Of a stretch of DNA of 64,000 bases, positions 1-15,100 are shown piece by piece; the stretch's first letter is position 1, and every line of letters begins with the position of its first letter. The notes below the pieces were generated by a model, which was not told where the DNA came from, made no database searches, and saw nothing but the letters and a program-made list of their open reading frames with translations. A program made the position numbers and the translations under genes. Source of the DNA: Hydractinia symbiolongicarpus (Eukaryota; Cnidaria; Hydrozoa; Anthoathecata; Hydractiniidae); contig NC_079879.1 of the NCBI RefSeq assembly GCF_029227915.1, forward strand, positions 25,302,501 to 25,366,500, read 5' to 3'.

Positions 1-121
1 GAAAACCCACAATGCAACTTTAAATTTAGCCAATTCTAGTGATGTGCACGCACCACAGACCTGCTCTTGATCAAAAACCACTTTTTGATGTATATGTGGA
101 TTTCCTATTTGAACTAGTTAC

Positions 122-3100
122 AATACATTTTTTCGAGAGTAGGTGAACAACAGATGAAAAAGTTTTATACCGAAAGTCGAGCATCCTAACCAATGTTACC
201 TTAATTAATTTTTCATTATTCTTGATGTCTCCTTTTATTTTTTCATACTTTCTTAGTATATTGTGATAATTCTCACGAACTTCGTCTGAGTTGCCACGCC
301 TAAAAACAAAATTTAATAAAATTAAAAACTTTCAAATTAAGACTGCCATAACTATAAGCCTTACCACCTACCCAACGATAATTAGTAAAACAAAGCTTTT
401 ATTCATTTATTCTTTCATTCATTTATTCATTCATTCATTATTGGTGGGGAAGTAAGTACGTTTAACGTACTTGGGAATCCCATTCAAACAGTTGATTTTT
501 CCCAATCTCTAACTATATGGAAAGGATACGTGCTACGTGCTTACACAAGCCGGTCTGCTGTCAGTAAATGATTCCAGAGGGAGTTACAACGCTGCATATA
601 TAAAGTACGAATGAGTGAGTCCTCAGACTATAAAAACTTTTAATTCAATCAGTTTAAATAATGCGTCAAATTTAAACGCAACTTAACTAAGTTTAACAAT
701 ATGATTATCTTAAGTAGGAAAATTACACACTAGTGAAGGTATACCTGACTTCTTCACGTTGGATTCTCTTTTCTGTTTTTTCAATTTCGCTCTCCAAACT
801 TTGAGTTGTTCTCCTCGTCGCCACTTCTTCACAATATTCCAGCGCTTGTGAACGAGTTTTCTGTAAATCAAAAAAGTTCTCATAATCCAAATACTAATAA
901 GTATATTAACGTTGTTTGATAAGCACCCCATTTTGACAAGGTTTCTGCATACTCATAACTACAAAAATGAGAAAAAGTAAGTATGTATATGAAATCGCAT
1001 GGTGACAGGCTCCCCACATACTAGACTCTCAGGTTTTACCACCCAAACTGTTCGCACTCATATCATCCACTTTGAAAATAAAGTGAGAAAAATACTCATA
1101 CATTTTTTGAGAAACACACGTTAAAGATAAAAATTTAGTTTTAAAAAAAGTGTCTGGAAAATACTGTATATTTAAATTGGGTGGATTGGAAACATTGTAA
1201 CAAGACCCCTTGAAAGGTAGTGAAAATACCCGCCCCATTTCTCATTCTTTTAAGAAAGCTAGGACATCACTGATAGATTTTGACCTTACTTCATATTCAG
1301 CTTTAATTTCTTCATACGCATCAGTGGCTCTCTTTACAGCTATCATCAATTCTTTGAATTTGTCTGCATAATGCTTCTTATTGCCTTTTACTTTCGTCAG
1401 TTCTTCGGCCAGCTGATCATTTTCGCTCTAACAACAAAAACAACACATGTGAGAGCCAGTGTATATCTACCTTGTAATTGTAATTATAAGGTTTCGAGTT
1501 AGAGTCCCCACCCCGGCGCATTTTAAATGTAGTGTTGTTGCCATCTACTAACTGGCTTGTGTGGCAGGCGAGCAAGTTAGATGCTATACGTATCACTGGC
1601 AGTAATGTAACAAGCTAACCGTTGGGATGGAATCCCTAAGGCAATAAAAGTTTCCATTACTTATTTACTTACCATTCTTTAAACTTAACTTAATCTGATT
1701 TTCTCCACAGTGGAACATTTACACAGCAGTATGGGCGTCACCTCATACAATCCCCTTTTATGTCAAAAAGTCACTGTAGCCAAAAAGGATTAATAAACTT
1801 ATAATTTTAGTACCAGTTTGCAGCATGTATAAAAATTTATGGAAAATGGATATTCAGTTTGTATTTAATTTGAACCCCGAACCAGGATACAACTATAACA
1901 CCGAAACTATAGTACTTACTTTCAGAGTTTCGAGTCTTTCGCTAGCCTCTTCACATTTCACATTGCATTTTCTTAATTCTTCTTGGTGCACTGTAACTTC
2001 TTCTGATCTCTCTTTCAATACTACTTTATCTTCAACAAGCTATGGAAAAAAATTTCCCTTTTTTGATCTTCTATCTGATGTCAAAGTCATTGACTGCATC
2101 TGTTTAACATACTTTCGAAATTTTACTTTTTGTGTATATTTTCACATACAAATTGCTTACGCGTCTACACAGTGAAAACATATAAACATACGTTTTGTTC
2201 AAGTGTATTACGCTTCTCTTCACAATCTTTCAGGTCTGTTATCTAGACATACAATAAAACCATAACGTAATACAATTCACCATAAACATAGTAATTTCGT
2301 TAAGCTTGGTACACACTTGGCGTCTAGCATGTTCTAGAAATGGTTAGACATCTAGTGAGTAGATATATGTAAAATATATAGATATATCATGAATATTACT
2401 ATTTATTCCAAATATTTATACAGGATATAGCCACTTGAGTGTTGGAAACACTGTTATCAATGTGGGCACGTTGTTCTGAATGTATACATTAGGAATACAC
2501 CGGCAATGCCTACCAAATTTCCCTTAAATGGCATGGGTTGACCTGTAGCTGTGGTAAAGACACTTGCTAAACACGCCCACGCTGTGGACTGAACAATGGA
2601 TCATGTGATTACAAAGCGAACGCCATAACCACAAGGCCATGCGTCACTAATACAAATTTTGTGAGAGAGCAGAAGTCAGTTAGTCGATTTAACGCTTTCA
2701 GGTACAAAATTATTTAGTCAAAGAAAAATTCATGAAATGTTATGAATATTTCCCATAATATAACTCAAGAACAGAATACATATGTTAAATTAGTCAACTT
2801 TCACCATTTCCAGCACATATACATTTTTATGTGCTGAAAATTATTATAACCAGAGAATAGATCACTCTGTAGTTTTCGCAACATGGAACTTTTTCTATCA
2901 TCGCTATATTGCAACAAAACTGCACTTTTGTTAGCATTTTAAAGGACAATTGGGATGAAAAAAAAATTGGACAATATATTTCAAAAATTGAAAAAATGCA
3001 AACACTTAAAAATAAGACTTTGGAAATGTTAATAAGGACATCATAAAGAAAGAAAAACTTGTACGAAATTTTGTACGATTTTCTCCTAACCACCTGTTAA

Positions 3101-6100
3101 CTGATGAGTCACCATGACAACAGACATAACATTATACGAATTTTTTTTAGACTATAGTGAGGAGAACTGAATAATAGTGAAAATCACCAATTTCAATCCC
3201 TAATCCCTAACAGATTTGTTTTAAGAAAAGTATGAATGCAACTATACCAGTGTTCCGACATCTGGTAATTGTTCTTCTTCAAATGACTCAAGTTCTCTTA
3301 TCTCCTATAATCATAAACATAAAATAGATTAAAGTTTGTCATATTATATCATTTTCTAATATTGTGGGTTGTAAATTTTCATTTTTTTTTTAATGCAAAG
3401 GATGATACTAGAGAATTTGGCATTTGAAAACAATTATGTCATTAATTCATACCTCCGTCACATTGTTAATTTTGTCTTGGTGGCTGTAACATGCTTTTCT
3501 TGACCGATCCAATTCACTCTATTACATAATGAAAACTGGAGTCAGCACCACATGGAAGCATGCCTCGTACTACCCACAAAAACTAATGGTGATCATCACA
3601 AAGTAAACAGGTTTGACATCCCCTCCCGTCACTTCACTTCTACAAGACAACCCACCCCCACTCCTGCATACTGTATGGATTGTTGTTAGCTCATTTGGAG
3701 TTTTTGTGTATAGTTGAACCCGTACTAGTTTCAAAACTCAAATTTCAATCTTAGATAAAGGATCATAATTTTTGAGTTGGTCTGGTAATGCATGACCCCA
3801 TAATAAAATGCTGTTGTGATATATACCATAAGGAATTCATACTAACATTCTTTTGTCTGATGCTAACATCAATAGCTTGGGTTTCTTCGTTTAACCTTTT
3901 CAAATCACGGCGTGCCTGCAACAACTCTCCTTCAACTTGTCTAAAAAAAACTTTGCATATTATAAACTTTACACATCACAGACTCGTTGCAGGAATGATA
4001 AATTTGACCCATTAAATTTAAAAGTTAACCCTACAGTGTATAAAAAACTTCAAAAATCAATTTTTTGGCTAGAAACTGGGGTTGTTGATATTTCACAAAT
4101 TTAGTATGCGTAAAAAAATGCTATAAACAAGGTACATTGGTGAATATAAATATTTTTAATCGCAACACAAACAAGATTGAAGAAAACGTTACCTCATAAC
4201 ACCAGCCACATCTCCTTGGAGAAACTCTGCACGTTCTTTATTGCACGGATAATACTTGGACGATCTACCACCTATAATTTGATGACCTTTAATTGAGAAG
4301 GCCTAGTAGAAAGACATTAGACAGAATAGATAGATAATCAGGTTTAACTATTATACATTGTGTTAGGATTAGACCACACAGGTTATTCCTTATGAAGACA
4401 AAAAAAACTACACCGGTATCCAATTTTGTAATGTTTTTAATAAATTTGAATTACTTGTGACGCACAAAAAAGTTCATTGGTACAGAAATTATGTGTGAAA
4501 AATTACTTTTCTTAAGAACAAAGAAACTCATTTATATTTTCCCAAAACCCTAAATTCTAAGAGCTTGTATATTTTATTTTGGGGGTTACTATAATTTGTG
4601 AAAAAAAAGTCCAAACTACGTTCATATTGGGATTCTACAAAGAATAATATATTTCTCATTGTCCGTATACGGAAGAAATCTAACATCGCTCATATATGTG
4701 GTACATACCTTAGAGGCTTTTTGAGGTTTTTCATCCCACATTACTCTCTGCGCTTCTTTAGAATCTTCTATCAATAACACAGACTCGATTCCACACTAAA
4801 AAAAACAGATTATGATGTTCACATTAAAAAGCTTTTAGCAGAGGCTTAGATTATGCTAATATTAAAGCACTAATAGGTACGACAAGAAAACAATCAAGAA
4901 TGCAAACACTTGAGTAGAAAAATTAAGAATTTGACTAGTTAAAGGAAAGCAGGCTATTCTGCAGTACCTCATTCTGAGTGTTTTTATTATGCATATATAT
5001 CCATGGCATCACTCTGCCAAATCTGCATTGATTACACCTTCGTCAAAAAAATTTACCTGGTCAACTAATGAGTTAAATACAATGGGATTTTCAATATCCA
5101 AAATGTCCAGAACAACAGGGTGGCGAGAATGTGGCCTCTAAATAAAAACATTTTTTCAACAAGCATATATAGTGTATAAATAGGTGTATAAACACTACAG
5201 CTTTTAAAAAAATAATATAGTTGATTTTTCCCAAGTTGTGAACTATGCACTTACATTTCGTGATACATCATAAAAATGGTCCTAAAATAATAAGAAAAGA
5301 ATATATATGAATTTTCTATACAATTTTTTAACATTGCCCATTCCAAGTTTTATTTCTTATTTGTGAATTTTCCAGTTCTTTAATGAATATGTCTTTCTGC
5401 AAAGGTTTTTGTACTTAAAGGTAGTGTCTGCTAAAAAATAATAGTTTACTTAGTTGAGCATAAAAGTATATAAAGTACAATTTTTCTGTCTTAATTCTTT
5501 AAATAATCATCAGAGCTAACATTATTTAATAAAGTTCAATCACGCTTTATTTTATTTATGATCTTTGAAACGAATACCAGGCTGTTATAATATGTACCGC
5601 AGGACGTAGAGATTTGTACAAAAAAAATAAAAAAAAATATACTGGTGTTTTTTTTAATCCAAGCATAAAATTAAGCGAAGCAGCAATTCCCCCCCCCCCC
5701 CCCCCCCCATTTCCAAAGGAGACAAAAACTAAATTATTTACAAGCGCTAGTGTCATCAAGTCTAAAAATTTTTTAAATACTTGTGTACGTTGTAATGACT
5801 TTATGCATGTCAAAAAAACAAAAATTAATGAAAAAAAGCAAGAAGAATAAAGCAATAAGAATATTGTTTATTAATTTTTTCCTCTGAAAAGGAAAATTAA
5901 TTTTAAACAGTTTTCTAAATGAAACGAACATAGCAAAGTTTTCTTAGTTCCGCATGCTGAGTAAACTTGTGTCAAAATCGATCGTAAGAATAGGCCTTAA
6001 AGCAAAATTTGCGCAGGAGGTTTTCTATACAGTGTTTACCAAAACAGATATGTTTCTTTATTTCGTGATTTTACAATGTCTTGGAGTGTTGTCGTTGGTT

Positions 6101-9100
6101 GTAACAGTAAAAAGAACAAAGACAAAAGTTTTTTCTCGCTTCCTACTGAACCAAGCGTAAAAGCTGCTTGGGTTAGGGCAATCAGTAGGAAAAATCTTCC
6201 AAATAATGTGTTCTTATGTTCTGAATTTTTTGATGGGGAGAAAGATTTTGACCTAAGTTGGGAAATGCAGAACAGACTGTACTACACATCTAGACCTGTT
6301 AAACGACGTGCCGTGAAAAGCGCTGTAACATCACAGATCAAAAAGAAAAGGTGCAACCAACTTCAAAAAAGAGAGCTGAAAAAAGGATTCAAAACGAGGT
6401 ATATTGTTATTACTCCTATTATCAACAAATCTTTTTTTTCGCGTTCTTCAAAGCAATAAATGAATGGAGTGGAGTTTTTTAATGCTTGTTTTGAAGGTTG
6501 TTGAAGCAGCATTTCAAGAGAGTTCTATAAATAAAGAGACTAGCAATTCCTTGCCTGTTGACGTTGACATTACGAATGAAATTCAATAGGCGTTAATCTG
6601 TTATTACGTAGTATGTTGCTCAAGCTGGACCTGAGGTTGCTAATTCCTTGTGTCAAACAGAACAAGAAGTAACATCGTTGGTTTTTCAAGATTCTGTGTG
6701 CCAAACAGAAAATATTTTTTCTAAGGTTGGGTCAAATCTTTTTTCTTGTTAACTTTCTATATTATTAAAAGTAGAGAGCTGTTTATTTTACTTGTTACTT
6801 CCTGCAGAATACCACAACGATAGTGATGATAGTGATGGTGATTGAACAACCTAAGGGAAGTAGATGACTTTCTCAGTTGCCTGCGTGTTAAAACAACTTT
6901 TAAATTAAACTCCAAAGATCAACCTTCCATGATAGACATTCACGGCAAATGCTTTGTTGAAAATGATATCAGCGATGAGAATGAGCGGATTGGAAAATCT
7001 TTAGAAAGGTAACTTGGTCAAATAGTCTGGAATTTTATCTGGTCTATTCTGCACTTTACATTTTTTTAATATTTAGATCAGAAAAAAGCGAGCCCGATTT
7101 CAGCTTCCACTTTTCAATTGTTCTGACAGGAAACAGAAGATACCGAATCAGATTGTGAAAGTGAAAATTGTGCACCTTTATCAACAAATAAACCCTTGCA
7201 CAAGGAAAAGGTGTTTTTAGTTTACAAAGTTTAATGCATAAAATGTGGTGCTTGCTTAGATCAATCTTGTACATCTAAAGTTCAAAACACAGGAAGTCAA
7301 TTAACTCAAGTTTAATTGTTCAAAAGGTATGGATTTAATTTATTATTGTAAAGTAGTGAATCATAGAGATCATTCTGCAAGATCCAGCACCTAAATTCTG
7401 GTCTTAACTTCTCAGGAAAGAAAGGGGGCTAAATAACTTGAGTCGCTGGAGGGAGGGCTTATTAAAAGGGAGGGGCTAAAAAGAGAAATTATGGTATATT
7501 CAGCAGAACTAATTAATTATTCGTGAATTTTGATTTAAAAAGGAATTGTTAAGGCTGAATATTTTTTATGAAAGATAATGATAGCCATAAAATCTTGACA
7601 AGTGTGTTATAAAAGAAAAAAAATGAATATGTAGTTTTTAATTTGGATTTTTTCTTAGATTCAAAAATCAACCATCGTTAACCACCTTTACTGGTCCATC
7701 GCAACATGCAGGGGGAATAGCCAGGAGCTGGTAGAAATGTTCAAGTCATTAGTACATCACTGCATAAATAAGCACTTTTTCCTGCAATAAAGCAATATAA
7801 AAAGTGTGACCATGATACATTGCCAGACAATGACGTGGGAAGAAAAGAATGGCTTATCATTGGCTCACAGGCACAATTGAAGTTGATAAAAATAGTTACT
7901 GAGCCGTATTGATGAAAGATCTTGAGAAAATAACTGAACCAGTTCATACAACTATGCCTGAGGTATACCATTCTCTCAAAATCCAGTATCTTCCAAAAAG
8001 CACCTTTTACCACGTGGAGAAAATGTTGGCTGGAACACAGTTATAGCTGCACTCGATTATAATCACAATGTTAATTGTAGCCAGGTAAGTTTAATTCTAC
8101 ATTTTTTTAAATTTGGTTTCCAATAACTTATATTTTGTTGCACAACAGTTATGGTCTTTATTAAAAATCAAGCCTAAATCAAGGAAGTCAAGTTTGTTGT
8201 TTTTAAATTTTCTTTTCTCAAATATGCGCTAAATATGAAGAAACGGGGTGACAAAACCATTATTCTTTGTGGCATATTCAAAGCCAACAAAACGACTTGT
8301 GGCCAAGGTGGTAAAAAAAGAGAAAAATTACAACTACTTGTCAAAATTAAAAAAAAAAATTACTGCCGACGCTAGCAAAAAAAAAGAAGGAGAACAAGAG
8401 GGACCAACAAAAGTGTTAGCTGGAACTTAAAGTTGCACCAAAAGAAAGGCCTTCTCACGACGAAATAATCGAAAGATCGCTAAAATATAAGAGGATAGAA
8501 TTGTGAAATATTTTTTTATTTCACAGCAAACGTAATAAGAACAAATTTGTCCTGAATTCTGTAAAAATAAAAACACATTTAAGCTCTGCTAAAACTTTGA
8601 TGTTCTTAAAAATAGCTGAATTATTTTTATAAGGCGATTCCAATTTAATTAGTTGTTCTATGGGCGAAGTCGATAGTAACTTACAGTCAATCAGTCGGCA
8701 AAATAAAAATAATTTTATTAAAAACGTATGGTTGGAACAACAAAAAAAATAATAAAAATTAAAAACGGGGGAGGGTGTTACGACAACAATTTTGTTCTAT
8801 GTATTATCGCATAATATTTTCGCTTGTATTTTCGAATAATAATAATAATTTGTCTCACTAAAAAATATGAACTAGTTCTCAATTTGAAAAGATAAAAATA
8901 CTTGCATGATCAAAAACGTTTTTAAAAGTTGTGCAGCAAGAATTTTTCTTGTGGGGTTTTGAAAGTTATACAGCAAGAATTATTCTTGTGCTGTTTTACA
9001 AGTTTTAGAGAATATACTTGCATTGTTTTGAAATATATACAGCAAGTTATCCTTGCGCTGTTTAGAAACTTATACAGCAAGGTATTCTTCTCCCACTTAA

Positions 9101-12100
9101 AATAATAAAACAAATAATTTTAGTGTTCTTTTAATGTTTTTTGCGCAGTTTTTTAGGAAAATCTAAATTTAAGTGCAAATTCTTTTTCGGACTATGGTTG
9201 TTTAGTTAAGAATATTTAAAGTCTTTCGCAGCGTTAAAACCATTCTTTTTAAATTTATAACAGAGGAGGGTGTTACGACAAGAATATTTTATCTTGTTTT
9301 AATTATTTTTCCTAAATGGTATCGACTAAAGTCTTGTTGTATTTAGCTAGCGTAATTTTAAACATATATATTAATCATAACAATGGAGGGTGTTACGACA
9401 ATAATCTGTCTTGTTTTTCACTTGTATTATAACTATTTTAGCGAAAGTAGCTAATTTTTGTTATAAATCACATAAAAATTTAAACTTCTGTTTAACCATG
9501 TTACTATTTTTGTGATTACAAAATTAGCGCAAGCGCATTTTAGTTTTATCGCATTACCATGAACAAAAAATCAACTTCCAGTAACCTTACCAATGGTGGT
9601 CCTAACGTAATGTTTTTAATTCACGTTGTTTAGTATAATTGTAGATGGACATTCAAGCAACAAAAATAACATCATTGATTATCTTCTATGCTTATTATCT
9701 TTTCACGAGATTATTATTTTTTTGTTTTCGTGAAAATTAGGGTTGGTCAGGCCCGTAGAACAACTAATTAAATTGGAGTCGCCTAATCCAATTAAAAATA
9801 ATGCTAGGAAATAAGTTTCAAAAGCATCCAATAAGAAACTCTGGGTGAAGTGCTTTTACTTGACTGGTGCGTCTGGGTTTCTATACAAATGTCTACGTCA
9901 AATGCATAATTACGCCTATTAAACTATTTACCCAGTCTTTTTATGCGCAAGTCATTTGAAAAGTTAAGCGCTGTGTTTCAACATGGCTCTAAAATATCTA
10001 GCACCACACCCTCTAGCAAAAGTGGATAAAAGTAAGACACCCATTCACTGTTCACAAATTCTGAAGCCTGGTATTCACTTCGCAAGTGTTAGTGTATATG
10101 GTACAAAAAAAACAAATAATTAAAAACAAACTTGAAATGAGCTGACGATAATCTGAGGTTGTTTTCTAGGTGAAATTCTGTTAAAGATTTCTTTCAGTAT
10201 CTTCATATCATGACCATCGTGACAAGCATATGACATCATTACAGGTTTTTTAATACATTCCTCAACAGCTATTGCCCACTTTAAATCTTTTAATTTTATC
10301 AGTGATCCTAAACGATGAGAAATTTTTAAAGAACAAATTCTTATTGCATACTAAAATACTTTATTTGATTTAATCCAAGGTCAAAGCAGAATCCCTTGCC
10401 TATTCCTTTTTGCGCATTCTAAGTCCCATATACAAAAATCCATGAAATAAATATAACCTATACAATCAAGGGCTTTCAACATTCATTTCTAGTTCAATTT
10501 ATATGAATATTCTCAGGAAAATTTTTCTTATGCATTGAATTGTTAAAAACATTATTTCTTAAAAATCAAACTATCGCCTCCTGTATGTTGCATTTTAAAT
10601 TTACACATTGTAGAAATGGTTATTAACAAGTTAGCATTAGTATTAGAAATTGTTAAATGCCGACATAAATTAAATTTGAAATGTTGTGTAGCACCACACA
10701 AAGAAATGTAAGAAAAATATTTTTACTTTAAAGTGTCTAACCTTACCTAGTGGACCAATAGGTTTTTGATGAAATTTCCCTTCTTTGTGAGCTGCTGCAA
10801 TAGCTTTTAAAATTGCTTCTGTTGAATGTCCAAACAGGTATAATTTATTTCTCTTATTGTTTTTAAGTTCTAAAAGATTCTTTTGCTTGTTTTCAACTAT
10901 TCTTTTGACATCTTGAATATCTTTACTACAATAAAAACATAACAAAAGTAAACTACAAAGATATAAAGATCAAAGTTTGTGTGCCTGTCGCATAATGTGT
11001 TCTACAATGTAAAAGATATGGTTATACTTTTTCCCCAAAACTACCCTAGCACTATGTCGTTTTGCCAAATGTTCAATGAAAATCTAACTTGTTACCTCAT
11101 AGCATACTTCTGATCTCTGTGTTTCTTTATCTCATATTCTAATTGTTGCTTCGAATGATTGTCTTTTGATAAGTTTGATTCATATTCCCGAAGTTCAGCT
11201 TTTTTTCTTTCAATATCCTGTTCACGCTCTTGTCGCTCAGCTTCCAAATCCTGCTGCATACTACAAATAAATAAAATGTCACAAGTAAGTGCAAGCAAAC
11301 AGGTCATTTTTTTAAATACGAGGGCTCTACGAGCCCTGTTGGAGATTTTTTCAATGGCAGATGTGTTTAAGAGTGCCACTTATGCACTTCAAACGCTGCT
11401 ACCATATCTGCATTTTTTTTTTGTTACAATTGTCTACAGAGAATTTTCAACTTGATGTTTTTTTTTGCCTGTAAAATGGCTGAAAAGGTGTCATTGTCTC
11501 AATGCTTTTGTTTCTGAGAATACAAATAAATAATAAAACAACTGCATCTTTGCGATACATAAGTCAACATGATTCAAATATATTAAGTTATAATATTTTA
11601 AAGGGTTTACTTTTGCCAAATGAAATATAGCTATAGTTTTATAATCGTGGTCACAACCTTTACCAAGTAACTAACAATACCACTTAGTCTATATGCTTTC
11701 AATTTCACCCAATGTCATCTTATTCAGGTTGTGTTTATAAACCATTGTTAAAGAGAAAAAAAATAGTATTTTTAACATGGCCTAACATCATTCAAGTATA
11801 CACATAAAGAAAAATTGAATAGATTGAAGCTTAGTTTTCATTGCATACAAGTGCAGTGTTAATCCTAGTGTATAAACATTAGTAATTATGATAGGAATTA
11901 ATGAATAATGATAAGCAAGCATTATTTTAGTCTTCACTGTTGTAGTAGCATAAGCATACTACTCTTATAAAACATAATGGTGAAAAGGCATTAAGCTAAT
12001 TTCCAATGTTCACCTGTCATCTTAGAGAAATTATAAATTCTATCTATATTTTAATCCTCACTTTGCAATAAAAAAAACACGACATAATCGCACCTATAGC

Positions 12101-15100
12101 TATAGTAAAAACCCTGTTCTGAGCAACTTTTGTTACATAATGTAAATACGTGCGTCTACCTAGAGCTAAGAAATATTTACAACAGGCGATTCAATGTGGA
12201 ATTTTTTGCAGGCTAACGATTTGTACATAAATGTTGACCTTAAAAACAAATCGCTTTTTTTAGCATGTTAGCATTTGCTAAATGCCAGGAAAATTTCTCA
12301 GGCTTTAATTAAGACTTAAAATTCCACATCTTATACACCATGCTTGGATATTTACTATATGTAATTCTTTAGTTGATCATACCTGCTTCTAATTTCTTCA
12401 ATTCTATTTGAAATTAATTTTATGTCATCTTTTGCACGTCGAATATCTCTCTCTGTCATTATACATTTATTCTAAAAAATACGTATGTTAGAAAGTCACC
12501 AAAACATTAAAGATGTTGAAATACAAACATGTCAAAAATATTTATAGACTTACAGAGGCTTTTTTTTGATCCTGTTTTTTCTGTTTGTGGGCATATTGCA
12601 ATTTGTTTTTTTCATTTAATAAAGCGTTTATGTCCTCAGTATAGGACATTAGTTCATTTGACTTCTCCGAATATAACTTTTGTATCTCTTCTTCTTTTTT
12701 CTGCAAATAAAAACATGTATTATTTAAACACAGCTAGTTGAGCAAGACACAACCTTATAAAATTCAAAAAAAGATTAGTCAAATATTTTAGTGCATCCTT
12801 AGTAAAAAATGATACACTCTGCAGGGGGTTACCAATATATCTGCTATTCTATACATATAGTGAGTGACCTGCGGATAAACTTACAAGTTCGCCGTCCTTT
12901 ACCATTTTATACAGAAACAGACATACGATGGCTATTATTATAGGAAAATACTTTGTGCTTCCTTTAGCACCTCAGGGACAGAATGTGGGTATTAATATAG
13001 GAGATGTGGCCAATTTTAATTAAAACGATAAAGCGTACACAACTGAATTTGTGATTCACATGCAAGTAATCAAATTTCTGTATTCAACTCTTTTATGAAT
13101 CAAGCATGCAATAACTCAACAAATGTCTGCAGATATTAGTATAATCCCTTAAGCAAGCAAAAAGCGCTACACATGCAAATGAGATACAAAGAAATAACAT
13201 AAGATGAAAGCAACTTACTAACATGTCGTTAACATGTTTTTCATAGTTTGGTATTTTCTGTGTATACCGATTTTTAATTTCTTCCCTTTTCTTTACCTCC
13301 TAAAACGCATAATATAAAATTAAACTGTGTGACTCATGATGTACCCTAATCTATCCCACTGGTGGGTTAGCAAAAGACATACAAACTTGAATTTATTTTC
13401 AAAGTTAAATTGGTTTTTTTTTAACAAACATGCATGCTCCCTTTTGGAGTGCTATTGATATCATGTTTATATTCCTATTACTGCTTAGTCTCAGGTACAT
13501 GATTGCACAAGCACAAGATGTAGCAGCATGTATATTATCAAGATCCTTTTATTGCTTCCATATTACAATTGAAAAAACTGTTTTAAAATGTACAAAAATT
13601 AAGAAAGAGGCAAAACGAATATAGATAAACACATAACAGAAGAAGTTATACTTTTAACACACCATCAGCACTGTGTCAAACACATGAATGGAAAATTCTA
13701 AAATTGAATGATTCAGTTCAATAAATTTGCTGGCACACTTATTAAAATTGATTAAGTAACATTTTCTTTAGTTAATTGAAAGTGTGGTGAATGTAGAGCT
13801 TAGAACTTCCTTAAAGGGATCCCGAGGTGCCGACACAAGTTTATTTTATTTGAAAATATGGACCATTTAATTCATAAATTCGTTGTTTATTTTACTTGAA
13901 TTTGTAAGATTACCTAATACTGTTCTTCCAAAAGTTTGTCCTTTGCTCGCTTCCTTCGCTTCGGCTGTGTCCGCCATTGCTCCTTCTCCAACTGTTTTCG
14001 AAATAGATAAGAACTTAGTGACATAGCTCAAAACACTGTACAGCTTTGTTGCGTTCTATTATGACGTCACATATACGTAGCTTGAAATTACTGTATCCAG
14101 ACAGTAAACAACTTGTACGGTTTCACTGCGTTTTTAAGCTTAATATGTCTTCATTGAGAGCATGTTATAGCTCATTTAGAAACTTTCGTGCAACCACGAC
14201 ACTTATTCTGCAAAATATGCTCACTTTTATAACTTTCCCGCTCATTTCTAAATGGTGTGTATAAAAAAAAGCGGTATGATTATTTGAAGGTCATGATGAT
14301 GGGAGCATATAAGCGAGCTGCTAAAGGTGAAAAACATAAATCAAGAAAACGAGTCATGGCACCGAAAGAAAGAGAAAGTAGGGATGACATTATTGAAAAG
14401 AAGAAAAAATGGCTCGGTTTAAAAAATAGATGTTGTTGTTTTGAAACGAAAGGACGCCTTAAAAAATGTGGAGGCTTGGGTTCCAGGTTGTAAAAATTTA
14501 TATTCATATTTAACCACTGTTCAGTGGCTGCCTTATATTATTGCTAGAGTTCGCTCTTCATTCTTCATCATTTGCCATGTATTCCCATGCCTCGATTACT
14601 TCAGATAGCCCATCAGCACCCTCGTCGTCTCCGTCAAAATTTACGTAGATCCCATTCGCTTCAGGAAACGTTTCTCTTATCTTTGATACAACACAGGCGG
14701 GGATGATTCTTCGAACGTATCTTCCAAGTTTCGTATAGACAAACCAGGAAAATTGGCGATATGCAGCGTATCGATATGTGCTATAAAAGAAATCGGGAAT
14801 GAAGTTGTGAATTTTGTTACCTGTATATAACTTTGAGTATATTATAGTATGTGACTTGGAGTATATTATAGTATGTTGAGTATAATTTTTGTTCGACATA
14901 TAGCATGAGTACAATTTTACACGTTACATTTTGTTGAGTATACTTTAGCATATGTTTTTAAAATAATAAAAAAGTCGTTTACCGATTCGGAACGTTATCT
15001 TTATTAGGTATCCATGCTCCTTCCCTGTCATGGAGACTGACTATTGCAGTCCATAACACATGCGGGCTCAGACAGACAGCATTGAACCCTTCGTGTTGAG

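Noticed and set aside
5556-5855. ORFs with Gly or Pro runs
   Set aside because: They run across the poly(C) tract in an SMC6 intron, with no motif and no splice support.
13914-13977. Possible coding exon (ATGGCGGACACAGCC, good start context, followed by a GTAATC donor)
   Set aside because: It lies between the P2X7-like stop and the right-hand exit of the element. It would join SMC6 exon 9 out of frame and has no partner exon.
14257-14493. Lys/Arg-rich 78-aa plus-strand ORF inside the TTAA element
   Set aside because: Low-complexity basic composition, no motif, and located in the 3' flank of the P2X7-like gene on the opposite strand.
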